The notes beneath the pieces are model-generated. The model was given only the letters and a program-made list of their open reading frames with translations. It did not search any database and had not been told where the DNA came from. Source: Lentisphaerota bacterium (lineage in GTDB: Bacteria > Verrucomicrobiota > Kiritimatiellia > RFP12 > UBA1067). From it: a stretch of 64,000 bases of DNA. The translations under genes were made by a program, and so were the position numbers. Shown here piece by piece: positions 1 through 7,923 of this stretch. The stretch is taken from the NCBI GenBank assembly GCA_015061665.1, contig SUWC01000003.1:1-64000 (forward strand). The letters are read 5' to 3'. Every line of letters starts with the position of its first letter. Positions within the stretch are counted from its first letter, which is position 1.

Positions 1-292
1 CGCGCCACCTGCGGTAGCGCTCCAAGTCGAACCGTGCGAGGCGCACGACGGCGGTAACAACGAGAATGTCGTCTATCCAGCCCGCGAACGGAATCACGTC
101 AGGCACGATGTCGATTGGAGAGACGAGATAGACGAGTCCGATTATCGCGGCGGCGAAAAGCCGCATCGGCGACCAATCGAACCGCCCCGCAAACCAGTTC
201 CACAGCATGCCGAATACGTCGATGACATCGACCACTAGCCGCGTGAAAAAGCCCGCAATGCCGCGCCCGCATTCTTCTCCAGACATGTTCAT
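1..292 (-). CDS. DUF1232 (YkvA-like) small membrane protein, 3' end outside window
   Basis: The frame is open from an ATG at 292 (a second in-frame ATG at 286) to the window edge, so the C-terminus is missing. The protein carries the DUF1232 signature YLVSPIDIVPDVIPF followed by GWIDDILVV, preceded by a hydrophobic stretch, as in small inner-membrane proteins of the YkvA family, whose function is unknown. The start is supported by a strong GAGGAGGG ribosome site and by an ATGA overlap with the stop of the coiled-coil gene upstream, so the two are translationally coupled. Confidence 0.75.
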   Translation of the reverse strand, partial: MNMSGEECGRGIAGFFTRLVVDVIDVFGMLWNWFAGRFDWSPMRLFAAAIIGLVYLVSPIDIVPDVIPFAGWIDDILVVTAVVRLARFDLERYRRWR

Positions 293-588
293 GCACCCTC
301 CTCAAGACGGCGCTCAAGCTCATCGCTTTCGAGAACCGTCTTATAGAGTTCCTTGCTGCTCGCGATCATCTCGACGATATCCTTGCGCATCGCGCAGAAG
401 CTCTCTAGCGCGACATGGCTCATCTCGCCCTTGTCGCCTATCTTCGCCTCGGCGATGTCGCGGTCCAGCTCGGCAAGCTCTCGCTCCATCTCCTCGATCG
501 ACTCCCTCATCCCCCTCGCCTCGTCCGATTCCTCGGTCATCCGGCTTACGGCACCCTGTTCGTTTCCCTTTGTTTTCCTGTTTTTCAT
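289..588 (-). CDS. Small coiled-coil protein, function unknown
   Basis: About 99 residues, soluble, highly charged (Glu/Arg/Lys-rich); residues 20-50 (EEMERELAELDRDIAEAK) form a predicted coiled coil. I chose the ATG at 588 because an AAAGGAAG ribosome site precedes it; an in-frame ATG at 639 would add 17 residues without comparable support. The stop overlaps the start of the DUF1232 gene (ATGA). No family recognised. It may be a partner of the DUF1232 protein. Confidence 0.6.
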   Translation of the reverse strand: MKNRKTKGNEQGAVSRMTEESDEARGMRESIEEMERELAELDRDIAEAKIGDKGEMSHVALESFCAMRKDIVEMIASSKELYKTVLESDELERRLEEGA

Positions 589-690
589 GGCATCGCTTCC
601 TTTCTGTCTTAACGACGCCCCTTTATTAGCAAATCCCATGCCAACGCAGCAAATCTAGGGCTCTCTCCGCACAAATCGACAATAAACTAA

Positions 691-721
691 TCGGTGGCGA
701 CCAACAACTGACCGCCACCGA
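691..721 (-). terminator. Hairpin downstream of the GTPase/TerB operon
   Basis: Perfect 9-bp inverted repeat TCGGTGGCG / CGCCACCGA (691-699 and 713-721) with a 13-nt loop. It lies about 40 nt beyond the stop of the YegP-type gene, the last gene of the GTPase operon. The following bases on the minus strand are T-rich but not a clean T-run, so termination is likely rather than certain. Confidence 0.45.
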
Positions 722-762
722 GTTGTTAAAACCACTCCACCTCCATATCAGAGCATATCAGC

Positions 763-1134
763 TTAAGTGATTTCAGAAACTACCGCTCCTGCGGCATTCG
801 CCTTGACAGACTCAATACCCGCAAGGCAATTCTGCTTGCTGGCATAGCCCTGGCTGGCAAGGATTATCTCGCCATTGCGCGCTTTGAGCCTGAAGCGCGC
901 CTTTCCGGACTTGTCGGCAAACACTTCGAACTTGGGGCAGGCCCTCTGCTCAAAAACCTCAGTTGTCTGATCCTCGACTGGTGCCGCCGCCGCGTTTTTC
1001 CTGACGCTCGCGATGCCCGTATCGAGCGAATCTCGGGTATTATAGACTTCGGACGTGCCGATAATCTCACCGTTTCCGGCTTTGAGGCTGAACATCACCC
1101 CGTCGCCAGACTTCTTTACTTCGTATGTACCCAT
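763..1134 (-). CDS. YegP-type protein, two DUF1508 repeats
   Basis: About 123 residues from the ATG at 1134, which has an AAAGGAG ribosome site; an in-frame ATG at 1167 would overlap the preceding gene. Two homologous DUF1508 repeats are visible: the first contains MFSLKAGNGEIIGTSEVY, the second FRLKARNGEIILASQGY, each followed by an I.SV..NA segment. E. coli YegP has the same two-repeat build; its role is unknown. It is the last gene of the GTPase/TerB operon, 22 nt after the preceding stop, so it may be an accessory of that system or a read-through passenger. Confidence 0.8.
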   Translation of the reverse strand: MGTYEVKKSGDGVMFSLKAGNGEIIGTSEVYNTRDSLDTGIASVRKNAAAAPVEDQTTEVFEQRACPKFEVFADKSGKARFRLKARNGEIILASQGYASKQNCLAGIESVKANAAGAVVSEIT

Positions 1135-1156
1135 TTTATTCTCCTTTTTGTTTTGT

Positions 1157-2875
1157 CTACGCAACAAATGTTTTCACAACATTGTCGATATCATTCTGCG
1201 CTTTCTCTATCAGGCGCAAATCTGCCACGACAGAGGCTGTTTCAGCATTTGCAATTTGCAATCTACGCGATATCTCCTCGTATAGCGGTGCAAAAATCTG
1301 CTCCAGTTTTTCATTGTAAAGGTCAACAAGGCCCGAACAAATCTTCCTTGCCGCTCGTGCAGCTTCTTCAAGGCACTCCTGACGCCTACGTGCGATTGCC
1401 TCTTGCTGCGCGAGTTGCGCATTCATCCGCTGTTGCTGCTGCTCCATTTGAGCCTTCAACGCTTCCTTGTCCTCGCCGCCAAACAATATCTTTACTGCGG
1501 CTATCGTGACAAGAATTGGCACCAGAACCGGAAGTGTAGGCGCAATGATTGGACCCAGCACGGGCAATTTTGCAATGAGCGGTGCCGCAGCTTTAATTCC
1601 CGCCTTCAACATTGGTTTCGCGACTGCGTAGGTGGCCGCAGTCTCTATAAGTGCGTCACGTTTCGAACCTGAAGACCCTAACACTTCAGGCGCATCAATA
1701 TCCGTAGCTACGGCCGCAGACTCTTGACTTGCGACAGAGGACACATCTGTGGGCAGTAGACGCACAAAATCATTGACGTCGCTATCCACCCTGGCAGAAA
1801 CCTTCTCCACCTCTCGCTTGAAATACTCATTTACCCGTGTGCCGAACTCGCCTACCGCCTTCTCCATCTCTGCTTTGACTTCTTGCTCGTCTTTAGCCCT
1901 GTTTAATATTGAGATGATGGAATCCTTAAGTTCAGACATATGATCATAAACATAGTCAGAAATCTTCGCCTTGAGATTATCTTGCTGCTTTGACAACTTA
2001 TCCTGTGTGTCGATACCGGTTTTTGACGTATTGTCAACACTAAGTCCTTTTAGCAACTTTGCGACAGCCTCAAATTCCTCGGACAGCAGATGCGCGAGTT
2101 GATCAAGAACTGTAAATCCAGACGCTTTGGCGTATTCCGCTTTTATCGCGTCTTCCAATGCCGTTATGTTGCTACCGTCAACAAGCAGCGCTCGATCTTC
2201 GTCAGAAAGCGTTTTATCCGTCCTCGCCTGCAATGCCATCTGAGCATCTACAACGACGATTTTGAAGCGATTCGCCAGCTCTTGTGCCGAAAGGTTTGAT
2301 CCGTAGGCTTCAGCAAAGTCGTTATATATCTCGCCCTTTATTACTTCAAGCCGCTGAAGCCCTTCACTAGTCTGCATGTCTATCCCAGACTTATTGTTTA
2401 GAACAATGAGAAGTCGTTTTTTGTCATTCACGACACCAACAATCTCACGATAGTTCTTGGCCGCATTAAACTGCCCTTCTGTATCCATCAGAAAGACTAT
2501 TATATCTGTCTTCTCCAACTGTGCCTTGGAAACTTCTTCATCTTTCTTAGGTGCGTTGATTCCAGGTGTGTCGTAGATTGTATATTCGTTCCACTTGTAG
2601 GGTGTCACCTTGACAGTAGTCGGCACATCGTTCATTTCAGCAATTTTATCCCCGACAAGAGCATTGATCAACGTACTCTTCCCGGCATTGTATATGCCAT
2701 ATATCATTATTGTCGGATTCAAAGATTCTATTCGCTCGGCATAAACTCGCTGGAACTTTGCCACAGCCTCCGCAATGGCAGGATCTCGGACAATGTATTT
2801 ATCGCATACTTTCGCAGTCCTCTCGACTATTGCGGAAAGTGTTTCCTTGCTGGACATTAAGTGACTCGTATTCAT
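1157..2875 (-). CDS. Large dynamin-like GTPase with hydrophobic C-terminal segment
   Basis: 572 residues. GTPase motifs: G1 GIYNAGKST (60-68), G2 threonines PTT (85-87), G3 DTPG (102-105), and a degenerate G4 NKSG (161-164) where NKxD is usual. Residues about 260-400 are helical. A long hydrophobic stretch (about 425-465, rich in Leu/Pro/Ile) is followed by a Gln/Glu-rich coiled coil, an arrangement recalling bacterial dynamin-like proteins such as LeoA that insert into or pinch membranes. The start at 2875 has AAGGAAAAAGG upstream and follows the second GTPase by 33 nt. Third GTPase of a co-directional operon. Membrane remodelling or stress/phage response is inference only. Confidence 0.75.
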   Translation of the reverse strand: MNTSHLMSSKETLSAIVERTAKVCDKYIVRDPAIAEAVAKFQRVYAERIESLNPTIMIYGIYNAGKSTLINALVGDKIAEMNDVPTTVKVTPYKWNEYTIYDTPGINAPKKDEEVSKAQLEKTDIIVFLMDTEGQFNAAKNYREIVGVVNDKKRLLIVLNNKSGIDMQTSEGLQRLEVIKGEIYNDFAEAYGSNLSAQELANRFKIVVVDAQMALQARTDKTLSDEDRALLVDGSNITALEDAIKAEYAKASGFTVLDQLAHLLSEEFEAVAKLLKGLSVDNTSKTGIDTQDKLSKQQDNLKAKISDYVYDHMSELKDSIISILNRAKDEQEVKAEMEKAVGEFGTRVNEYFKREVEKVSARVDSDVNDFVRLLPTDVSSVASQESAAVATDIDAPEVLGSSGSKRDALIETAATYAVAKPMLKAGIKAAAPLIAKLPVLGPIIAPTLPVLVPILVTIAAVKILFGGEDKEALKAQMEQQQQRMNAQLAQQEAIARRRQECLEEAARAARKICSGLVDLYNEKLEQIFAPLYEEISRRLQIANAETASVVADLRLIEKAQNDIDNVVKTFVA

Positions 2876-2908
2876 TCCTTTTTCCTTTCTTTCCCATTGA
2901 TGGGCGAG

Positions 2909-4660
2909 TTAGTGATTAAAACTGCATTTTGCCAATGACTTCGACAACTTGGAGACTTCAGACTCCAGGTTTTTAATTTTGTCTAATGTTGTACCAAAGA
3001 ACAATTTCCTGAGCTGTGCTAATTCACCCTTTATATGCTGTTCCAATGATTTTTCGAGTTCTGCAATCAGTTTGGATTTGGCGGCACTAGGGTCAATGCC
3101 AAGGTCTATGCTGAAGGAATGCTCTTCTTGATGTGTTTCGACACTATGGTATTTTTTTCCAAAAAAGGCACGGACGTTTTCAATAATACCTTCCGGGTCT
3201 CTTTCAACTATTTCAGGTACATCAACAGTAAACTTTTGCACGTCGGTCTTTCTTGATGCCTCAGCCGAAATGCCATCAACAGAGATTTGGCTCAAAACAT
3301 CTCTGCGAAACTCACCTACGATTTCCTTTACATGTATTCCAAGAACCTCGACAAGTTCTCGCTGTATTTTGCCTTGCAATGCTTTGAGGTCAATAGCGAC
3401 ATCGTCCCCTGAAGCATTTTCAACCGCATCGTTGACGAACCGTCGCAACGGCGGGCGGATTTGATTGATGGTGTCTTCAACAATGTCTCCAACGATGCTC
3501 CCTGCTGGATCAAGCGAGTCGTATTTCTCTTTTAGCACACTTTGGATTTTTGACAACTCATGCAGCAAACCGGCAAGTCCTGATGTTTGCGATTCACTGC
3601 CGACAATGGTTGAAACCGTATTGTTCCAGAGTTTTCGCGGCGCAGCCTTTTTCAATTCCAATATCTGAGAATCTCCGATAACAGACACGATCTTTCGGTA
3701 GAACTCTCCCATGTTGCCGCCATCCCACAATGCATCGTCGTTTGCCGCCACGGCTTTTTCAGCCAGTTGCGTTGAAATGCTGACCGCGTCGCAAAATTCG
3801 CGAGGCACCCCATTCAGATCCATCGCATCACAAAGTGATTTCTCCTGCAATTGCCGTCTTTCGCGCCCCTTTGAAATCTGTTTCTTTACGATTTTCCCAT
3901 TCTCTACCTTTGATTCGTAAGTGTCTGATCTTGTTATCACAACAAGTGCTTTTTTGCCGCTTTCATAGAGATCCTTGTAACCGGCAATATCCTCTTGAAC
4001 GCCCGGATTTGTGGAATTGGCAAGGAATACGACAAGATCTGCATATTGCACATATTTGCGCGCGATTTCTGCCAAAGGTACTATGTCAACTCTCTTTTTT
4101 TCAATTGCTCCAATTCCCGGCGTATCAACCCAAGCCAAACCTGGCAATGTGAAGTATTGCGCCGAACATGTGGATTCTATGCTGTTTTCGTCAAAGGCGT
4201 CCTTTTCGGAAGCGTCTTCACGACCTTTTTCCTGGACGATTATCCTGGAAAACGGGATTTTCCCGTTTTTGTATACATTGTCAAATTCGGCTTGCCTGAA
4301 GGCTCTTCCATGTACAAAGTTCCCCAATGTGCTCTTGCCGGCCTTAACGATGCCAAACACGATAATGAGCGGAACCTTTTCAAATTTAGTCTGAAATTCA
4401 CGTCCGTCTATTTGCTTTTTAGCTTCGTTTCGACACGTGTCAATTATCTGTTGCCATCTTCCGATTTCACTGTTCACCAGAGAAGAAATCGGAGAATCTT
4501 CTTCTAGCCGCAGTTTGGCGGTCAAGCTGGTCAGTTCGTCAAGTTTAGCGCTTACTGATTCTATTTTCGTAGTGAATTCATCGCTGAACTTATCCAGTAT
4601 CGCTTGGGCTCGTTGCAATCCCTTGTAAAAGGACTCCAGATCTTTCTGAATGATGCTCAT
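2909..4660 (-). CDS. GTPase with N-terminal coiled coil (dynamin-like/MMR_HSR1 type)
   Basis: 583 residues. The frame extends upstream to 4831, but the start at 4660 is one base after the TAA of the preceding gene (TAAGATG), indicating translational coupling. An N-terminal helical region (1-60) is followed by the G domain: G1 FGIVKAGKST (102-111), G3 DTPG (179-182) and G4 TRSD (243-246). The C-terminal half is helical with scattered amphipathic segments and no clear transmembrane helix. It is clearly different in sequence from the flanking GTPases, so this is not a recent duplication. Likely works with them, perhaps as a hetero-oligomer as in bacterial dynamin pairs; this is inferred from synteny. 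Confidence 0.75.
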   Translation of the reverse strand: MSIIQKDLESFYKGLQRAQAILDKFSDEFTTKIESVSAKLDELTSLTAKLRLEEDSPISSLVNSEIGRWQQIIDTCRNEAKKQIDGREFQTKFEKVPLIIVFGIVKAGKSTLGNFVHGRAFRQAEFDNVYKNGKIPFSRIIVQEKGREDASEKDAFDENSIESTCSAQYFTLPGLAWVDTPGIGAIEKKRVDIVPLAEIARKYVQYADLVVFLANSTNPGVQEDIAGYKDLYESGKKALVVITRSDTYESKVENGKIVKKQISKGRERRQLQEKSLCDAMDLNGVPREFCDAVSISTQLAEKAVAANDDALWDGGNMGEFYRKIVSVIGDSQILELKKAAPRKLWNNTVSTIVGSESQTSGLAGLLHELSKIQSVLKEKYDSLDPAGSIVGDIVEDTINQIRPPLRRFVNDAVENASGDDVAIDLKALQGKIQRELVEVLGIHVKEIVGEFRRDVLSQISVDGISAEASRKTDVQKFTVDVPEIVERDPEGIIENVRAFFGKKYHSVETHQEEHSFSIDLGIDPSAAKSKLIAELEKSLEQHIKGELAQLRKLFFGTTLDKIKNLESEVSKLSKSLAKCSFNH

Positions 4661-4661
4661 C

Positions 4662-5126
4662 TTACGCAACCCCCATTTCAAGCTTGTCAATGATGCGCTT
4701 GAGGTCGCGTAATTTTTTCGACTCTGCGTCGCTTTCGGCAATGTCGTCTGCAAACCTCCGAGCAATTGCCGCATTGACTCGATCATCTGCATCTTTGCAA
4801 TCGGCAGGGTAACTGCGGAAACTGCAATCATCCGCCTTTAGCGACAATGTTACGGCAAGTCGGCTTTTTACTTTGAACTCGCGTAATTTTGTCGATGCGA
4901 TACCGTCAAAATCATTTCTGACTTCTTGACGCCGTTGCTCTTCCAATCGCGCCTTTTCTCGTTTGCGAGCCTCGGCGTCCAGATGACGCTTTCGGTTCGC
5001 CGCCTCTAGGTTGGCAAGTGCCCTCGCACGCGCATTCTCCTGCTCAATATCTTCATCATCACTACTTGAGGCAATAGCAGCTACTGCGGCTATCGCTCCG
5101 CCAATCAACCATGGGAGAAAAACCAT
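4662..5126 (-). CDS. Membrane-anchored coiled-coil protein of the GTPase operon
   Basis: 154 residues. An N-terminal hydrophobic helix (FLPWLIGGAIAAVAAIA, residues 3-19) is followed by an acidic SSSDDEDIEQE patch and an Arg/Glu/Ala-rich coiled coil to about residue 75, then a small Cys-containing domain and a final helical segment. It has an AGAAAGGAAT ribosome site and sits between two GTPase genes, coupled to the downstream one by TAAGATG. Topology suggests a single-pass anchor with a cytoplasmic tail, possibly recruiting the GTPases to the membrane. No family recognised. Confidence 0.65.
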   Translation of the reverse strand: MVFLPWLIGGAIAAVAAIASSSDDEDIEQENARARALANLEAANRKRHLDAEARKREKARLEEQRRQEVRNDFDGIASTKLREFKVKSRLAVTLSLKADDCSFRSYPADCKDADDRVNAAIARRFADDIAESDAESKKLRDLKRIIDKLEMGVA

Positions 5127-5165
5127 TTTTGTATTCCTTTCTTTTATATGGGGTGTTTTTGCGTA

Positions 5166-6053
5166 TTACTTCTGACACTCATCCCAATATGGGCGAATGG
5201 CTTCCAATGTTTGCTTCCACTGGCTGCAAAGCTCAGCTTGCTTGCGTTTAAGATCAAGCTTTTTTGCAGACAATCTCTCCGCCCGTACCTTTTGAATTTC
5301 CTTAAGCTCCTCGATTGCCGACCTAAGTGCGGAAGCCCGCCGCGAAGAGCCGTTCTTGACGTATGTCCGCAACGCTCCAATCAACTTTGCGATTCCGCTT
5401 TCTTTTTTCAGTACGAGGCCATCATCTTTTTGGTCGCAAGCTATTCCATCCAGGTACAATTTGGGCGAGATGGCATATGAAACCAGTTTGACTCCAAGAT
5501 TTTCTTTGATTAGCGCGTCGCACTCCTTGCAATTTGTATTTAACGTAGCTTCATCCGGGCATTCATCACTGCGTGTGTTCAGCAAGAGCACTCTGCTGGC
5601 GAATTCGGCCTCGCCGATGATTTCCTTGAGTTCCACCAGTATGTCTAATTCCGCCTTGTTTATTCCTCCTGTCGCAATATTGTGAACAAAGAGAATCATG
5701 TCTGCTGATCGCAAAGCCGACAACGCCGCACTGTCATCCTCGATTATTGCCGAACTGAAACCAGGCGTATCTGACAAAATCACGTTAGCGTCCCAGAGTA
5801 CAGACTTCACCTCTGTAGTTTCGCGAACGTCTGCCGTCTTGAACACTTCAGGCTTCCCCAGCAACGCATTCAGAAGCGTACTTTTACCTGGATTCATCAT
5901 GCCTGCATTGACAATTCGAAACTTGCCGTCATCGGCTTTTAATATCGCCTCGAGTCTAGTTGCGACATCTACAAACTCTGGTCCTAGATTACGCAACTTT
6001 TCTGCCAGATTCTCGTCCGGTTCGCGGCGTGAAGGCTTCTTTGATACTTTCAT
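5166..6053 (-). CDS. Small GTPase, HSR1/YihA-like G domain with C-terminal coiled coil
   Basis: 295 residues. Near-complete GTPase motif set: G1 AGMMNPGKST (50-59), G2 ETT (78-80), G3 SDTPG (94-98), G4 NTRSD (159-163). After the G domain a Lys/Glu-rich coiled coil runs from about 235 to 285. It starts 4 nt after the TerB-like stop, with GGAAGGATG as ribosome site. It is the shortest of the three GTPases and lacks a membrane segment. The context (TerB-like protein upstream, membrane coiled-coil protein downstream) suggests a multi-GTPase complex. Confidence 0.75.
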   Translation of the reverse strand: MKVSKKPSRREPDENLAEKLRNLGPEFVDVATRLEAILKADDGKFRIVNAGMMNPGKSTLLNALLGKPEVFKTADVRETTEVKSVLWDANVILSDTPGFSSAIIEDDSAALSALRSADMILFVHNIATGGINKAELDILVELKEIIGEAEFASRVLLLNTRSDECPDEATLNTNCKECDALIKENLGVKLVSYAISPKLYLDGIACDQKDDGLVLKKESGIAKLIGALRTYVKNGSSRRASALRSAIEELKEIQKVRAERLSAKKLDLKRKQAELCSQWKQTLEAIRPYWDECQK

Positions 6054-6057
6054 CGGA

Positions 6058-6618
6058 TCATCCTTCCTTTATGAATTTTTGAATATGCCTAAGGACGTTC
6101 TCGCAACGCCTTTTGTTTACGAGAGTCGGCTTGTCTGAGTACGCCTTCTGCAACTTCAACAACTTGTAGGCGAGCCGCTCACACTTCTCCAACATTATTC
6201 TTGCGCGGTTTCGTTTGTCATCGAATAGCTGCAGCAGTTCAATAACACCTTGTCGCTCTATGGAAGAATAATCGCTATCCGACATCGCCATTACAGTCCA
6301 CAGCATAAAGGCCCTACGTTTGTCGGCATCATCAAATTTTTGGAGACGACCGGACAATGTTTTTTTCGCCCTTTCTATGAAAATGCCAATAAGTTCCTCG
6401 GATGGCAGACGCTGACTCTGCAAGACAATATATCCTGCAGACTCCAGACTCCTATCAAAAATGCCATCTAATTCTGAGTCTGGGCATCCGTAAAACCTGA
6501 ATAGATCTTCGAATGCGACATATTCTTCAGGGGTAACCTTACCATCAAGTCCTGCTATCATCATAGCGACTTGAATGACGGCATAACTCTTTTCTCGTTC
6601 TCGCTTATCACTTTTCAT
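6058..6618 (-). CDS. TerB-like (tellurite-resistance/co-chaperone fold) protein
   Basis: 186 residues, first gene of the operon. Residues 13-45 contain MMIAGLDGKVTPEEYVAF, the characteristic TerB helical repeat with an acidic loop (A.DG.....E), and a second similar helical motif (MSDSDYSSIERQGVIELL) lies around 125-142. TerB domains bind metal and occur in stress and predicted phage-response gene clusters with membrane-associated partners. The stop overlaps the ribosome site of the first GTPase. The N-terminus (MKSDKREREKS) is typical of a cytosolic protein. Confidence 0.65.
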   Translation of the reverse strand: MKSDKREREKSYAVIQVAMMIAGLDGKVTPEEYVAFEDLFRFYGCPDSELDGIFDRSLESAGYIVLQSQRLPSEELIGIFIERAKKTLSGRLQKFDDADKRRAFMLWTVMAMSDSDYSSIERQGVIELLQLFDDKRNRARIMLEKCERLAYKLLKLQKAYSDKPTLVNKRRCENVLRHIQKFIKEG

Positions 6619-6655
6619 GATACACCATTTCTCCTTTCAGATAATTTTCTTTCCC

Positions 6656-6862
6656 TTACATTCTCTCCCACTTCACCCAGCGATTGCAGGCATGGGTGGC
6701 TGAGCGGTCGGTTTTCCAGGCGGCGCAGCGGTGGCCGGCGGGAGAAATGTTATCTACGACGACATAGCGCGGCTCGCGCGCGCCCGCAAATTCGAGCTCG
6801 CGCCTCGCGCGCCACCACTTGCATGTGGCGCAGACTTTTCTTGCTACCGGCACATTGTACAT
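6656..6862 (-). CDS. Small Cys/Trp-rich, possibly zinc-binding protein
   Basis: 68 residues with a CATCKWW motif near residue 11, then HRCAAW and HACNRW: four cysteines in a CxxC...C...C pattern flanked by histidines and aromatics. This is non-random and looks like a small zinc ribbon. A GGAGG ribosome site lies 8 nt before the ATG. It sits 37 nt upstream of the TerB-like gene on the same strand but has higher GC, so it may be a separate unit. Function unknown. Confidence 0.55.
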   Translation of the reverse strand: MYNVPVARKVCATCKWWRARRELEFAGAREPRYVVVDNISPAGHRCAAWKTDRSATHACNRWVKWERM

Positions 6863-7277
6863 CGACCGCCTCCATTTGTCCTGTCATAGCTGCGACGGCG
6901 TCCAAAAGAAAGACGCCCCCGCGCGCGTACCGCAGAGGCGACTGGTATGCCCGAAAGGAAACGCGACGCGGGGACGAAATCGGCATAGTGCGCCCAGAGA
7001 GCGCGCCAAGACAATTTGTCTTTGCGTTGTGCCTTCCTTTCAAGATGATTACCAGTCTTCCTGCGGGTCGGCAACTGACGATATTATAGCAAATTTCGCC
7101 GCTTGTGCGCGGAGAAAGTTCGCTTTTTGCCGTCAGCCGTCCCTTTCGGACAACCAGTCACCATAATGTTACACGCAGGAGAGACGAGAGAATGACAGCG
7201 GGAAACACCGTACAATCTCGAATTTTGATTTCGGATTTACACGATTGTAAGCGCCGTAAAGCAGAATTAGACCCAAC
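6863..7277. other. Intergenic stretch, no convincing gene
   Basis: About 415 bases between the Cys-rich gene and the sigma factor gene. A TATAAT hexamer on the minus strand (7083-7088) could be the -10 of the Cys-rich gene, giving a leader of roughly 210 nt. A 35-codon plus-strand frame (7192-7299) has a distant AGGAG but no recognisable relative. Nothing else stands out. Confidence 0.4.
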
Positions 7278-7316
7278 AAACATTGCAAAGCAGGTCTGAC
7301 CTTCTTTGCAATGTTT
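7278..7316 (-). terminator. Hairpin at the 3' end of the kinase/sigma operon
   Basis: A 13-bp perfect inverted repeat AAACATTGCAAAG / CTTTGCAATGTTT (7278-7290 and 7304-7316) with a 13-nt loop. It overlaps the stop codon of the sigma-factor gene by two bases. There is no clean T-run after it, so it may act as a terminator or as a 3'-end stabiliser. Confidence 0.45.
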
Positions 7317-7923
7317 AGCATTCCGACTCGATGGCGGAGACGAGGCGCTCGACACGGGTTTTGATCTGCGAGACGGAGTTGCGCGGAATCTTGAATTCGG
7401 CTGCGACTTCGCCTATCGGGCGCTCGTCTATGACATACGCCCGGTAAACAGCCTTCGACTGCGCCGAAAGCGCCGTCTTCGTAAGCGCCCATTCAACCGC
7501 CGCCTTGCGCCGCGCAAGCCGCCATTTCACGTCCACAATCGCCGCGGCATCGGAATCCACCGATGCTTCAACTCCCGCACCGGGATCGTCAAGCGAAACT
7601 CTCGTCCCCTCTCCGCGCGCCATGCGCCTGCGCCAGCGGCTGACGAGCTCGTTGCGGACAAGCGTCGCGAGATACCGGCGGAACTTCCCCGCATCTCCGC
7701 CGACTTTCACGCGGCCGTCGCGCAGCACCTCCACGAGCCGCATGAAAATCTCTTGCACGATGTCTTCGCTCTCGTCTTCGCTTCCGCGCTCCTCGGCAAA
7801 CGCCCTTATCGCCGGTGCATACAGTTCGAAGAGCCGCGTCCATCCGGCTTCGTCTTGAATGCCGGTTCTGTCCGACGCCAGCCGGACGAGCAGCGAAACG
7901 GGCGTATCTGGAAAATTCGCCAT
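7315..7923 (-). CDS. ECF-type RNA polymerase sigma factor
   Basis: 202 residues from the ATG at 7923. Region 2 is visible as EDIVQEIFMRLVEVLR (about 55-70) and FRRYLATLVRNELVSRWRRR, and region 4 as the helix-turn-helix PIGEVAAEFKIPRNSVSQIK near residue 175, as in ECF sigma factors of the planctomycete/verrucomicrobial kind. The start overlaps the kinase stop as TGATG, so the two are translationally coupled. A longer start at 7968 would lie deep inside the kinase gene. A kinase-controlled sigma factor is the obvious reading; the target genes are unknown. Confidence 0.8.
   Translation of the reverse strand: MANFPDTPVSLLVRLASDRTGIQDEAGWTRLFELYAPAIRAFAEERGSEDESEDIVQEIFMRLVEVLRDGRVKVGGDAGKFRRYLATLVRNELVSRWRRRMARGEGTRVSLDDPGAGVEASVDSDAAAIVDVKWRLARRKAAVEWALTKTALSAQSKAVYRAYVIDERPIGEVAAEFKIPRNSVSQIKTRVERLVSAIESEC

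Noticed and set aside
7192..7299. 35-codon plus-strand frame with distant AGGAG, ending in the hairpin at 7278-7316.
   Set aside because: Too short to judge, no recognisable relative, and the hairpin is better explained by the convergent sigma gene.
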